A stretch of 64,000 bases of DNA from Candidatus Aenigmatarchaeota archaeon (GTDB lineage Archaea; Aenigmatarchaeota; Aenigmatarchaeia; GW2011-AR5). The notes under the pieces are model-generated. The model ran no database searches, had not been told where the DNA came from, and was given only the letters and a program-made list of their open reading frames with translations. The position numbers and the translations under genes are program-made. How positions within the stretch are numbered: position 1 is the first letter of the stretch; the number at the start of each line of letters is the position of its first letter. Below are positions 1-7,405 of this stretch, one piece after another. Where the stretch lies: positions 444,974 to 508,973 of the forward strand of contig JACPDL010000003.1 in assembly GCA_016184005.1 (NCBI GenBank), given 5' to 3'.

Positions 1-481
1 CGCCGTGCAGCAGGACACCGAAGTCGCCAATCTCCTGCGGTATCTCGTGGAATATCACGGCAAGCGTTGTAGCTATACCAACAGGCACGCTCACAAGATA
101 GGAAGCGACAATTATGAGGCCGTCTATGAAATTGTGGACTGCGTCGCCGAAAAGGTTCATGTAAGCAAACGAATGTACGTGCGCCCGCGATGCTGGTATG
201 TGGCAGTGCCTCCACTGGATTATCTTTTCCATGGCAAAAGACGCCAGTATGCCTGAAAGCACGAAGAAGGATGTCTTCAGGCCAAACCCTGCGCCTTCAG
301 CCACTTCCGGCAGCATGTGAATAAACACGTCGCCGAGAAGGGCCCCCGCGGAGAAGCCTACAAAATAAAGCAGAACTTTCTTGAGCGTGGCGTCTTTTAT
401 AGAGAGCGTAAGGACGCCTGCAAAAGAAACAAGGCTGACGGCGATCACGCTTATCAGCGAAAGCAAGAGAGGGTCAGTCAT
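1..481 (-). CDS. ZIP family divalent metal transporter, 3' part cut by window edge
   Basis: Imports divalent metal such as zinc or iron across the cytoplasmic membrane. The start ATG is at 481 and the frame stays open for 160 codons to the window edge. The first half has three hydrophobic segments. The signature HNFIDG is followed about 30 residues later by HEIPQEIGDF, the paired metal-binding motifs of ZIP membrane helices 4 and 5. A His-containing loop (QWRHCHIP) lies between helices 3 and 4, where ZIP proteins carry variable metal-binding loops. The divergent neighbour is a NikR-like regulator, which suggests but does not prove metal-dependent control. The family call is firm; the metal is not known. 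Confidence 0.93.
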   Translation of the reverse strand, partial: MTDPLLLSLISVIAVSLVSFAGVLTLSIKDATLKKVLLYFVGFSAGALLGDVFIHMLPEVAEGAGFGLKTSFFVLSGILASFAMEKIIQWRHCHIPASRAHVHSFAYMNLFGDAVHNFIDGLIIVASYLVSVPVGIATTLAVIFHEIPQEIGDFGVLLHG

Positions 482-565
482 GGCAAAATTATTATAGTTA
501 TTAAATTTAAGGCTTATTATTAATAACAATTAAAGCATTCCTAGAGATAGTTAATAACGGTATTT

Positions 566-952
566 ATGGTAAAAATCATCAGCGTGTCGCTGAACGAGAA
601 ACTCCTTGAAGAGATAGATGCGGCCAAGAGATTCCTGGGCTTCTCAGGCCGCTCCGAGGTGATAAGGGCAGGCATAGGCCTCCTGCTCGACGACCTGAGA
701 GCAAAGGAAAAGCTCAGGGGCCATGCAGAATGCGTGCTTGTTTTCGTCCACGAAAAGAAGTTCGAGGATTCTTTCACAAGGGTGAAGCACAAATACGAGG
801 GGATAATAAACACGCAGGTTCACAGCAACTTCTGCAACGACAAATGCCTTCAGCTTTGCGTACTTCACGGCCCTGCAGAGAAAATAAACGGGTTTTTCGT
901 GGACATAAGGAAGAACAAGCGGACGGAATATGCTAAGCTCGTCGTGCCGTAA
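566..952 (+). CDS. NikR-like metal-responsive ribbon-helix-helix regulator
   Basis: Predicted metal-sensing repressor of 128 residues. Residues 1-45 form a CopG-type ribbon-helix-helix (VSLNEKLLEEID then SGRSEVIRAGI), and the rest resembles the NikR regulatory domain. Aligned to NikR, the His76, His87 and Cys95 positions are kept (H, 10 residues, H, 7 residues, C), but His89 is Asn, with an extra Cys two residues further on. It diverges from the ZIP transporter gene (84 bases between starts), a plausible target. Its last 20 bases overlap the convergent glycosylase gene. The regulator family is well supported; the metal specificity is open. Confidence 0.85.
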   Translation: MVKIISVSLNEKLLEEIDAAKRFLGFSGRSEVIRAGIGLLLDDLRAKEKLRGHAECVLVFVHEKKFEDSFTRVKHKYEGIINTQVHSNFCNDKCLQLCVLHGPAEKINGFFVDIRKNKRTEYAKLVVP

Positions 953-1544
953 TGCTTTTCTCTTTTCCGAGCCTTTTTTCATGCTCGACTATCAGGGCGT
1001 GGAATTCCTTGTACAGGCCTGCATTGTTCGGCAGGCTTTTCTCGAACATCTCACGCAGCTTATCATAATCTTCGTCGCCCCCGATCAATCCGAGGCGTGA
1101 GAACAGGCGCCTCGTGTACATGTCGACTACAAAAACCGGCCTGTTGCACGCATAAAGCAGCATCGAGTCCGCAGTCTCCCTGCCGATCCCTTTTATCGCC
1201 AGCAGCTCCTCCCTGGTCACGGACTTGTAGAAATCGCCGCCAAAGCTTGTGATGAAACCAGAGAATTCTTTCAGCCTGCCTGCTTTCTGGCGGTAGAATC
1301 CCGAAGGCCTGACAAGCTTCTCCAGCGCGGGCAATGGACACGAACCAATTGATTCCGGCGATGTCTTTCCTGCGCCAACAAGGTTCTGCAAAGCCTTCTC
1401 AACGTTTTTCCAGCTCGTGTTCTGCGTGAGTATGGCGCCAACGCAAACCTCGAATTCCGGGGGCTTGAACGTGCCGGAAATAGGCCACCATTTTTGCGGG
1501 CCTATGTCCCTGAGAAGGCCGTTGTAAACCTGCAGCACTTTCAT
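933..1544 (-). CDS. HhH-GPD DNA glycosylase, MagIII/COG2231 type
   Basis: Base-excision repair glycosylase of the endonuclease III superfamily, 203 residues. The helix-hairpin-helix reads AIKGIGRETADSML and is followed by the catalytic Asp in FVVDMYTRR. The Lys of bifunctional endonuclease III is replaced by Glu, and the C-terminal four-cysteine cluster motif is absent. Both points match the cluster-free 3-methyladenine glycosylase III group rather than Nth, so a monofunctional alkyl-base glycosylase is the best guess. The gene converges on the NikR-like gene with a 20-base overlap. Confidence 0.85.
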   Translation of the reverse strand: MKVLQVYNGLLRDIGPQKWWPISGTFKPPEFEVCVGAILTQNTSWKNVEKALQNLVGAGKTSPESIGSCPLPALEKLVRPSGFYRQKAGRLKEFSGFITSFGGDFYKSVTREELLAIKGIGRETADSMLLYACNRPVFVVDMYTRRLFSRLGLIGGDEDYDKLREMFEKSLPNNAGLYKEFHALIVEHEKRLGKEKSITARRA

Positions 1545-1576
1545 GGTTCAGGTTTACCTGAAGACTTTAAGAGAAT

Positions 1577-2128
1577 TCATCCTGTTGTGCCAAGGGAAAG
1601 CAGGACTTCTTCTGCAGCAAATTCCCTGCCATCAGGCGTTGTCAGTGCAATCTCAAAGAATCCATAGTCGTTTGGCTGTGGCACATAAGACCTGAAAGGC
1701 AGCACCAGCCTGTAGCCGTAATCGTCGTAGCCTGATTTTGATATGCTGATGCCAGACCACGACTCGATAAGATCCCCGTGCATCCTGGTGCCGTTGACGT
1801 CGTATGCAGAACGCCAGATTCTTGCGTTTATTGTGCCGTCAGTCATCTCCAGGTTTCCATATGCATCCTTTGGGGAAAGGACGACTTCAATGGCGTCTCT
1901 TTCGGCATCGCTGTCAAAATTCCTTGCGCGCGGCAGGATTGTGCTGAGGCCGGCAACCTTTGTAGGCTCTGCCGCCCGGATGTTCGTTTCTCCCGGTTCA
2001 TTTTTCATCGCATTTTCCGTGCTGCCCGGGACACTGGTTCCGGGTCCAAAAAGGAAGAACAGGGCTGCAACCAGGACAGCAACAATGAAGATTATAGGCA
2101 CTATATTGTTAGATTTCTTCTTGCTCAT
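1577..2128 (-). CDS. Membrane-anchored protein of unknown function
   Basis: A 183-residue protein not recognised as a named family. Residues 8-27 form one strong hydrophobic helix after a basic start (MSKKKSNN), giving an N-in anchor with the rest outside the membrane. Residues 30-60 are a low-complexity linker. The remainder is rich in aromatic residues and beta-prone, compatible with an immunoglobulin-like or carbohydrate-binding domain. No catalytic motif is visible. It lies 32 bases upstream of the glycosylase gene on the same strand. Confidence 0.75.
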   Translation of the reverse strand: MSKKKSNNIVPIIFIVAVLVAALFFLFGPGTSVPGSTENAMKNEPGETNIRAAEPTKVAGLSTILPRARNFDSDAERDAIEVVLSPKDAYGNLEMTDGTINARIWRSAYDVNGTRMHGDLIESWSGISISKSGYDDYGYRLVLPFRSYVPQPNDYGFFEIALTTPDGREFAAEEVLLSLGTTG

Positions 2129-2184
2129 GAAGAAGACATCCCTTCAAACCTTTAAGAATCTGAAAAGCGGGCCTTTGAGAACTA

Positions 2185-3027
2185 CTAATCTTTCTTTTTC
2201 AGACGTAAGATATTCAAACCTTTTTTAGGACCAATAGCCATTTCCCAGTCCAATTCTTTCTGATAACAAGGAGCAGCTCCGATTAATGACAATGGACCAT
2301 ATGAATGCAAGTATCTCATTACCATGGTCATATTCTCACCGGACCTGACAATATCTTCAACACTAATTACTTTTTTTCCGGTAGTATTTTCGTTTATTGC
2401 AGCCACATGTTCGGGCACAACTTTTAATCCAGAGTCTTTAGAAAACTTTACAAATCCAATATTGCATTCAAGCATTTCTGCAAGCGGCATTGCTATTTCT
2501 GTGGCTCCGCAAGCACATCCTACCAGATAGTCCGGAATCTCCACACCATCGCCAGCAGCTTGTAGAAATCTCCTTAGAAAAACTAATACATCATCTGGTG
2601 TAGGCATGTCAGGATCGTCGGAACGATCCAGATTTCTCTGCCTTCTTCTATAGCTCATTCCATCGATTGCTGACAAGTCACTTTCTGAAGCTTCAAGCCA
2701 TTCATTGAATACTGCATTCTGAGGACTGCCCTGATAATACCCCGAAAGGAAAGTTCTGCCAACAGCAGTCAGGCTATCTAGAAGTCCTAGTGCCCTTTCC
2801 CTCCTTTCTCCTGGCAGTTCCCAAAACAATCCATCAAAAAGAGGCTGCCAAAGATAGAATATGCCATGCCTGACAGCATCTGGCTCGCTGCTTTCCTTTG
2901 CAAGTTTCGCGAATGCGTAAAATGAACCGGCTTGCCTATATTCGTGATTATAAACAGTCACATCTCGCAAATCTGCCGGCAAGAGTCTTGCTTTTTCCCT
3001 TAAGTCACTTTTCATGGCTGGCATCAT
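2185..3027 (-). CDS. Phosphoribosyltransferase-like protein
   Basis: A 280-residue protein. The C-terminal half looks like a type I phosphoribosyltransferase: an entry strand and loop (PDYLVGCACGATEIAMPLA), then a PRPP-loop-like motif KKVISVEDIVRSG that matches the usual hydrophobic run, two acidics and Thr/Ser-Gly. The N-terminal 140 residues are unassigned. Codon choice leans to AGA/GGA and T-rich third positions, unlike the upstream repair genes. Several in-frame ATGs lie near the start (3027, 3024, 3015). The substrate cannot be read from sequence, and a non-catalytic PRTase-fold regulator is also possible. Confidence 0.65.
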   Translation of the reverse strand: MMPAMKSDLREKARLLPADLRDVTVYNHEYRQAGSFYAFAKLAKESSEPDAVRHGIFYLWQPLFDGLFWELPGERRERALGLLDSLTAVGRTFLSGYYQGSPQNAVFNEWLEASESDLSAIDGMSYRRRQRNLDRSDDPDMPTPDDVLVFLRRFLQAAGDGVEIPDYLVGCACGATEIAMPLAEMLECNIGFVKFSKDSGLKVVPEHVAAINENTTGKKVISVEDIVRSGENMTMVMRYLHSYGPLSLIGAAPCYQKELDWEMAIGPKKGLNILRLKKKD

Positions 3028-3058
3028 TTAACCAGAGCAGCAAAGTTTTAAAATTAAG

Positions 3059-3171
3059 CGGGCCCGGAGGGATTCGAACCCCCGACCTCCATAGACGCTT
3101 TCATCAAAAGCTTGGTCCGAAGCATCGCCATTATTCATTCAGACGCTCTATCCAAGCTAAGCTACGAGCCC
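3059..3171 (-). tRNA. tRNA-Arg(UCG) with two non-canonical introns
   Basis: Nucleotide 1 is at 3171 and the discriminator G at 3059. The acceptor stem (GGGCUCG with CGGGCCC), D arm, and T arm with loop UUCGAAU are complete. Two inserts break the anticodon arm: 3124-3139 (16 nt, position 30/31) and 3091-3112 (22 nt, position 41/42). The first is framed by CGUC pairing GGCG with bulges UG|A and AU|G. The second is framed by GGAC pairing GUCU with bulges CA|A and AU|G, plus an intron hairpin GCUUU/AAAGC. Removing both gives anticodon stem UCUGG/CCAGG with loop CUUCGGA, a 75-nt tRNA. A TATA-like stretch lies about 25 bases upstream. No intron sits at the usual 37/38 site. Confidence 0.85.
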
Positions 3172-3213
3172 ATTTTAGATATGTTTATATTCTTGGACTT
3201 AAAGATTGAAATA

Positions 3214-3585
3214 ATGGATATAGAATATCCTTCCGTTGATGACGTCATTGACGCAAACAAGAAGGCAGTAGAACTATTGAAAGCAACTAAAGCAGAAAGA
3301 CACAAATTGCTTGCGCATAAAAACAAAATACAGGAGACTCTGGATAAAGTAAAAGGGCTAGAAGGCGGCATAAAGAAAAAGGCTGCATTTCTATTGCAGG
3401 AAATAAACAAAAATCACTATTTTGAAAGTGCCAATAAAAGAACATCCTTTATAATAGCGGCTGATTTTCTTCTTGCTAATGAAGGTAGAATTCCTTTAAA
3501 AAGCAAGGATGACGTAAAATTTTTAATAGAAATAAGAGAAGGTAGAAGAACACTAGAAGATATAGAAAGGTGGTTGAATGAATAA
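3214..3585 (+). CDS. Fic/Doc family protein
   Basis: A 123-residue Doc-like protein. The Fic core reads HYFESANKRTS, keeping the catalytic His, the N-K-R anion-binding segment and Thr, but with Ala where most Fic proteins have Gly. Doc proteins act as toxins by modifying a target such as EF-Tu, while other Fic proteins transfer AMP; which applies here is unknown. ATG 3214 is preferred to ATG 3181 because the product then begins like Doc proteins (IEYPSVDDVI); both starts lie outside the tRNA-Arg gene. No Phd antitoxin lies upstream, but a 32-residue ORF overlaps the 3' end. Confidence 0.85.
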   Translation: MDIEYPSVDDVIDANKKAVELLKATKAERHKLLAHKNKIQETLDKVKGLEGGIKKKAAFLLQEINKNHYFESANKRTSFIIAADFLLANEGRIPLKSKDDVKFLIEIREGRRTLEDIERWLNE

Positions 3586-3676
3586 ATTTTCCTGGAATAA
3601 AGCTACAGAAGAGGTAATAAGGAAGAACAGAGAATTTTTGATCGCTTTAGGCAAGCAAGAAAAAGACAGGAAGTGA
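3578..3676 (+). CDS. 32-residue ORF overlapping the Fic gene, candidate antitoxin or Fic-binding peptide
   Basis: The ATG lies inside the last codons of the Fic gene (8-base overlap), as in translationally coupled pairs. The product is short, charged and probably helical (FSWNKATEEVIRKNREFL then a Lys-rich tail). It has no recognised family. Its position and size suit a small Fic-inhibiting helix, but that role is inferred from context only. The membrane microprotein gene follows five bases downstream. Confidence 0.45.
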   Translation: MNKFSWNKATEEVIRKNREFLIALGKQEKDRK

Positions 3677-3681
3677 TATAA

Positions 3682-3852
3682 ATGGAGACCAAGATGATTG
3701 CAGGAGCGCTCATAATGCTTTTCGGAACGGTAATGCTTCTTGCAAACCCAATAAGCTTTACAAATCCCTCATCGCTTTTTACTGTACTGGGCTTAATCGG
3801 ATTTGTCGTATTTGCTATCGGCTTCTACTACACGTTCAAAGAATTGAAATAG
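3682..3852 (+). CDS. 56-residue membrane microprotein
   Basis: Two hydrophobic helices (about residues 5-21 and 30-50) are joined by a short polar loop containing NPISFTNPSS, and the tail is basic (YYTFKELK). No family is recognised. It begins five bases after the coupled Fic ORF and is followed ten bases later by another small two-helix protein, so these genes probably share a transcript. Confidence 0.6.
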   Translation: METKMIAGALIMLFGTVMLLANPISFTNPSSLFTVLGLIGFVVFAIGFYYTFKELK

Positions 3853-3862
3853 GTGCACAAAA

Positions 3863-4090
3863 ATGAAAGAACAGCTTGCTTCGATGGCAATGAAGCACCA
3901 CAGGCTCCAGACGCTGTTTCTTTCTGTCCTGCTGGTTTATTCGATTTATGCACTGGCAGTGGTCGTTGCGCCTGTAGGCCTGTACTCCAAGGGCATTGCC
4001 GTATTTTTCGCCGGCGGTCCTGCTGGAATGCTCCTTTATCATGTATGGAGAAAAATGCGCGACATAGAGCATGCTGCAGGGCAGATCTGA
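3863..4090 (+). CDS. Small two-helix membrane protein
   Basis: A 75-residue protein with hydrophobic helices at about residues 17-38 and 43-60, framed by charged ends (MKEQLASMAMKHHR and WRKMRDIEHAAGQ). No catalytic residues or family could be recognised. It directly follows the 56-residue membrane microprotein gene and ends one base before the convergent gatB stop. Confidence 0.7.
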   Translation: MKEQLASMAMKHHRLQTLFLSVLLVYSIYALAVVVAPVGLYSKGIAVFFAGGPAGMLLYHVWRKMRDIEHAAGQI

Positions 4091-5467
4091 TCAGTTTATT
4101 TTCTTGTGCAGTATCTTCCTTATGGTGTCTGCATCGCCGCGGCCTTCTGTCTGCTTCATTATCTGCCCGACAAGGAAGTTGAAGGCCTCCTGCTTGCCTG
4201 ACTTGTAGTCCATCAGCGTCTTGGGGTTCTGGTCGATAACCTTCTGGACAACCGGCTCGAGCACAGATTCGTCATAGATCCTGGCGCGCTTTGCAACGAG
4301 CTTTCCGGGGTCCATCGGGTGCGTAACAATCTCGCGGAGCATCATCTCGGCGCTCCTGTCTGTGAGCTGCTTATTTTCAATCATGCGCAGCAAGCTTACC
4401 AGGTGCTTTGCTTCAAGCCCGGTGCCTTTCATGCGCAGGTTGCTGTAATTCAGGGTCTTCTTGATCTCGCCGGCAAACCATTTCGCAGCCAGCTGGGGAT
4501 CTATTTCTTCTATGACTTGCTCGAACATCATTGCAAGATCCGGCTCGCTTACAATAGACATAGAAAGCTCCAGCGGTATTTTCAGTTCCTTTGTATAGCG
4601 GCTTATCTTCTGCGCAGGCAACTCGGGCATCGCCGCCTTTATCTCTTCAATCACTTCCTTTTCTATTGTTATCCTCGGCAAGTCGGTATCAAATATGTAT
4701 CCGTAGTCCTCCTCGCCTTCTTTCAGGCGCATGGATCTTGTGACTCCGGCAACATCATCCCAGGCGCGCGTCTCGCGGAGCACTTTTCCCTTTCTTCTTA
4801 TTTCGTTCTTCTGCCTGACGATCTCATAATTCAGCGCGCGCTCGACTTCTTTGAAGCCGCTTATGTTTTTCACCTCAACGCGCGCAGATTCCAAGGAAAT
4901 ATTGGCGTCGCAGCGCATGCTTCCCTCGATATTCGGGTCGAAAACGCCCAAGTACTGCAGTATGCTTGAAAGCTTGTCGAGAAACATCCTGGCTTCCTTT
5001 GGAGATGAAAAATCAGGCTCGGTAACTATCTCAACAAGCGGCGTGCCGCTGCGGTTGTAATCGACAAGAACGTAATCGCCGCCAAGGCCGCCCACATGCA
5101 CAAGCCTTGCCGGATCTTCCTCAAGCTGGATCCTGGTTATCCTGATCTTCTTTTTGTTGACGACAACGCAGCCCTCGCGCGCGAAAGGCAGCTCGTACTG
5201 CGTTATCTGGAAGTTCTTTGACATGTCCGGATAGAAATAAGACTTGCGCGAGAAGAATGCTTCCTTGTGGAACTTGCAGCTAAGTGCAAGCCCTATCTTC
5301 ATCGCATACTCAGTGGCTTTCCTGTTCGTCCTTGGCTTGCTGCCCGGCATGCCCAGGCATGTCGGGCATGTCAGCGTATTCGGCTCCTTGGAAACGTCAT
5401 TCCTGCATCCGCAGAACAGCTTTGTCTTCGTCAACAGCTGGCAGTGCACTTCGAGCCCGATTTTCAT
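4091..5467 (-). CDS. gatB: Aspartyl/glutamyl-tRNA amidotransferase subunit B
   Basis: Subunit B of GatCAB, which converts Glu-tRNA(Gln) and/or Asp-tRNA(Asn) to the amide forms; B carries the kinase site and binds the tRNA tail. The 458 residues start with the diagnostic KIGLEVHCQL and a zinc motif (CGC then CPTCLG). The nucleotide region LVEIVTEPDF and the C-terminal YqeY-like tail (FLVGQIMKQTEGRGD) are present. It is the last gene of a run that starts with gatC at 9661 and overlaps the upstream phosphatase gene by four bases. The complex fits the tRNA-Gln in this window and an archaeon that lacks GlnRS. Confidence 0.97.
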   Translation of the reverse strand: MKIGLEVHCQLLTKTKLFCGCRNDVSKEPNTLTCPTCLGMPGSKPRTNRKATEYAMKIGLALSCKFHKEAFFSRKSYFYPDMSKNFQITQYELPFAREGCVVVNKKKIRITRIQLEEDPARLVHVGGLGGDYVLVDYNRSGTPLVEIVTEPDFSSPKEARMFLDKLSSILQYLGVFDPNIEGSMRCDANISLESARVEVKNISGFKEVERALNYEIVRQKNEIRRKGKVLRETRAWDDVAGVTRSMRLKEGEEDYGYIFDTDLPRITIEKEVIEEIKAAMPELPAQKISRYTKELKIPLELSMSIVSEPDLAMMFEQVIEEIDPQLAAKWFAGEIKKTLNYSNLRMKGTGLEAKHLVSLLRMIENKQLTDRSAEMMLREIVTHPMDPGKLVAKRARIYDESVLEPVVQKVIDQNPKTLMDYKSGKQEAFNFLVGQIMKQTEGRGDADTIRKILHKKIN

Positions 5468-6228
5468 GATTTCCTCTCCCTGAAAATGCTTATCACTTCT
5501 TCATGCAGTTTCTTGTTTGTTGCCAGATAATCCCCGGAATAGATTGTATCTTTTCCTTCGATATCGGTGAGTTTTCCTCCTGCTTCTTCTATAATTATTT
5601 TTTGGGCGGCTATGTCCCATGGTTTTGCTTTGAGGTTTAAATCAATGTCTACAGAACCCTGGGCAAGAAAGATGCAGCCCCATTGCTGTCCAAAGCCCCT
5701 GTGACGTGCACACGTTGCCACCATCTTCATGAGCTCCTTGTCATAATTTTTGCTGTAATATTCGTCTATATCGCCGTAAACAAAAAATGCATCTTCCAGT
5801 TTTGATATTCTGGAAACCCTTGCTTTCTTGCCGTTTATGAAGCACCCTTTTCCTTTTGTTGCATAAGCCAGGATGTTCATCTTAGGAAGGTGCACTACCC
5901 CTGTTATTATTTTGCCATCTTTCTCCAATGCAATGAATGTTGCAAAGAAAGGGACTTTCCGGATGAAGTTCTTGGTTCCGTCTATGGGATCTATAATCCA
6001 TTTGTACTCAGAATCCGTCTGCTGGTACGGGAATTCTTCTCCAAGGAAATTATGGTCAGGAAACTGTTTCTTTATAATGGAAACTATCTTCTTTTCAGCT
6101 TCTTTGTCTGCAATTGTAACAGGGGAATTGTCGGCTTTTTTTTCTACCTTGAGGTTTGAATCGAAATACCTGTTTATTATATTCCCTGCTTCCTTCGCAG
6201 CTTGTATCGCAACCTTCAGTTCTTTCAT
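5464..6228 (-). CDS. Inositol monophosphatase family phosphatase
   Basis: Mg-dependent, Li-sensitive-type phosphatase of 254 residues. Metal ligands are visible in GEEF, DPIDGTKNF and KPWDIAA, the three signature blocks of the IMPase/FBPase/HisN/CysQ superfamily. The N-terminal block ADNSPVTIADKEAE is common in histidinol-phosphatase and IMPase-like members. In archaea this fold often also shows fructose-1,6-bisphosphatase activity, so the substrate is left open. It overlaps gatB and the HAD gene by four bases each and belongs to the gat operon. Confidence 0.9.
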   Translation of the reverse strand: MKELKVAIQAAKEAGNIINRYFDSNLKVEKKADNSPVTIADKEAEKKIVSIIKKQFPDHNFLGEEFPYQQTDSEYKWIIDPIDGTKNFIRKVPFFATFIALEKDGKIITGVVHLPKMNILAYATKGKGCFINGKKARVSRISKLEDAFFVYGDIDEYYSKNYDKELMKMVATCARHRGFGQQWGCIFLAQGSVDIDLNLKAKPWDIAAQKIIIEEAGGKLTDIEGKDTIYSGDYLATNKKLHEEVISIFRERKS

Positions 6229-6845
6229 ACATGAACACCCAATTTCTTCAACTCTTTTTCCAGCTGCTTCGCATCCTTGAACAGGACAGCTTTAGCGCCT
6301 TTTTTCTTTACAGCATCAAGGAATTCTTTCTTGTCGTCAACAAGGATGCAATCCTTCGGGTTTACATTCATTTTCTTTGCCGCTGCCATGAAAAATTTAG
6401 CGCCGTCGTCTTTTGTCAGGCCGTAATCAAAGGAAAAGTGGTGCTCGTGGAAATGCTTCAGCATCCCGTATTTCCTTTCTAGATACCGGACTCTTTCCGG
6501 TATATTGCCTGAAAGAACAACAACGCGATAGTGTTTCCTTAGTTTTTTTACAAGCTGCGGCATACCTTTCAGCGGCTTGTACGACGAGTGCCAAGTGAAC
6601 TCCACATTTTTCATGTTTTTTGCAGGTATGTCAAGTTTCCTGGAGATTATTTCAATAAATTCCTGCCTTGTTATCTTTCCTTTCCTGTATTCTTGGGTGG
6701 CATGAAAATCTTTCAGCGCTTTGTATACTTTCTTTTCCCGCAGTTTGTACTTCCTTGCTATTTTTTTGCTCGCTATCCTGCCGCCTTCGCTAAAGTAAAC
6801 CCCGCCAAAATCTATCATTATGACAGGCTTGTTGTGTGTTTTCAT
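6225..6845 (-). CDS. HAD-superfamily hydrolase
   Basis: A 206-residue HAD hydrolase. Motif I is MIDFGGVYF, keeping the nucleophile Asp but with Gly at the second acidic position, as in the subgroup around epoxide-hydrolase N-domains and YihX. Motif II is VVLSGN, the conserved Lys follows, and motif IV is CILVDDKKEFLDAVKK. The helical cap occupies about residues 20-90. It overlaps both neighbours by four bases in the gat operon. A small phosphomonoester substrate is likely but cannot be named. Confidence 0.85.
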   Translation of the reverse strand: MKTHNKPVIMIDFGGVYFSEGGRIASKKIARKYKLREKKVYKALKDFHATQEYRKGKITRQEFIEIISRKLDIPAKNMKNVEFTWHSSYKPLKGMPQLVKKLRKHYRVVVLSGNIPERVRYLERKYGMLKHFHEHHFSFDYGLTKDDGAKFFMAAAKKMNVNPKDCILVDDKKEFLDAVKKKGAKAVLFKDAKQLEKELKKLGVHV

Positions 6846-7405
6846 CGCAGCACCTTGTACATGATTATGTCATCCGTGTATTTTCCCTTTCTTTTGATGC
6901 CTCTCGGGATCTTTCCTGCATAGGCAAACCCGAGCTTTTTGTAAAGTTTTTGCGCCACCCTGTTGTTTTTGTACACGCTCAGCTTTACAATCTCGATATT
7001 GAGGCTGTCTTTCGCAATCCTGAGGACATGCCATGAAAGCCTTTTTCCCAGTCCCTTGCCGGTGTATTCTTGCAGGATGCAAATGCCATAAACTCCCTCA
7101 TGCTTGTGCGTCTGCAGCCCCTCTCTTGTAACGGTAGCCGAGCCGACAATCTTCTCCTTGTGCTCCGCAACAATATAGATCTCGTTCTTTTTTCTCATGC
7201 CTTCCATGGTTTCCCTGAACCATTTCGCCTCTTCCTTTCTGCTTACAGGCGTTATCCGTGCAAGAAAGGGCGTTTCCTTTATGACTTTATTGTAGAATTT
7301 CCATATTTTTGTGAGATCGCTTTTCTTCGGATATCTGATAACTATCTCTATTTCCTTGTTTCCTTTCTTTATTTTTACCCTGTCAACTGTCTTTCCTTCC
7401 TTCAT
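6842..7405 (-). CDS. GNAT-family N-acetyltransferase
   Basis: A 187-residue acetyltransferase. The acetyl-CoA loop is visible in LQEYTGKGLGKRLS (Q/R-x-x-G-x-G pattern), followed by the motif B segment RVAQKLYKKLGFAYAGK, which resembles RimI/PseH-like members. The N-terminal part (IRYPKKSDLTKIWKFYN) starts the fold. It overlaps the HAD and gatA genes by four bases each. The acceptor may be a protein N-terminus or a small amine. Confidence 0.9.
   Translation of the reverse strand: MKEGKTVDRVKIKKGNKEIEIVIRYPKKSDLTKIWKFYNKVIKETPFLARITPVSRKEEAKWFRETMEGMRKKNEIYIVAEHKEKIVGSATVTREGLQTHKHEGVYGICILQEYTGKGLGKRLSWHVLRIAKDSLNIEIVKLSVYKNNRVAQKLYKKLGFAYAGKIPRGIKRKGKYTDDIIMYKVLR

Noticed and set aside
5-256. 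Plus-strand ORF of 83 codons at the left edge
   Set aside because: The minus strand of the same bases codes the ZIP transporter with its HNFIDG and HEIPQEIGDF motifs; the plus frame is a shadow.
3112-3171. Reading tRNA-Arg as an unspliced tRNA with an 18-base anticodon loop (GAA-like anticodon) and a long variable arm
   Set aside because: It leaves a pyrimidine at position 37 and an untypical variable region. The two-intron model gives a normal 75-nt tRNA with two matching BHB structures.
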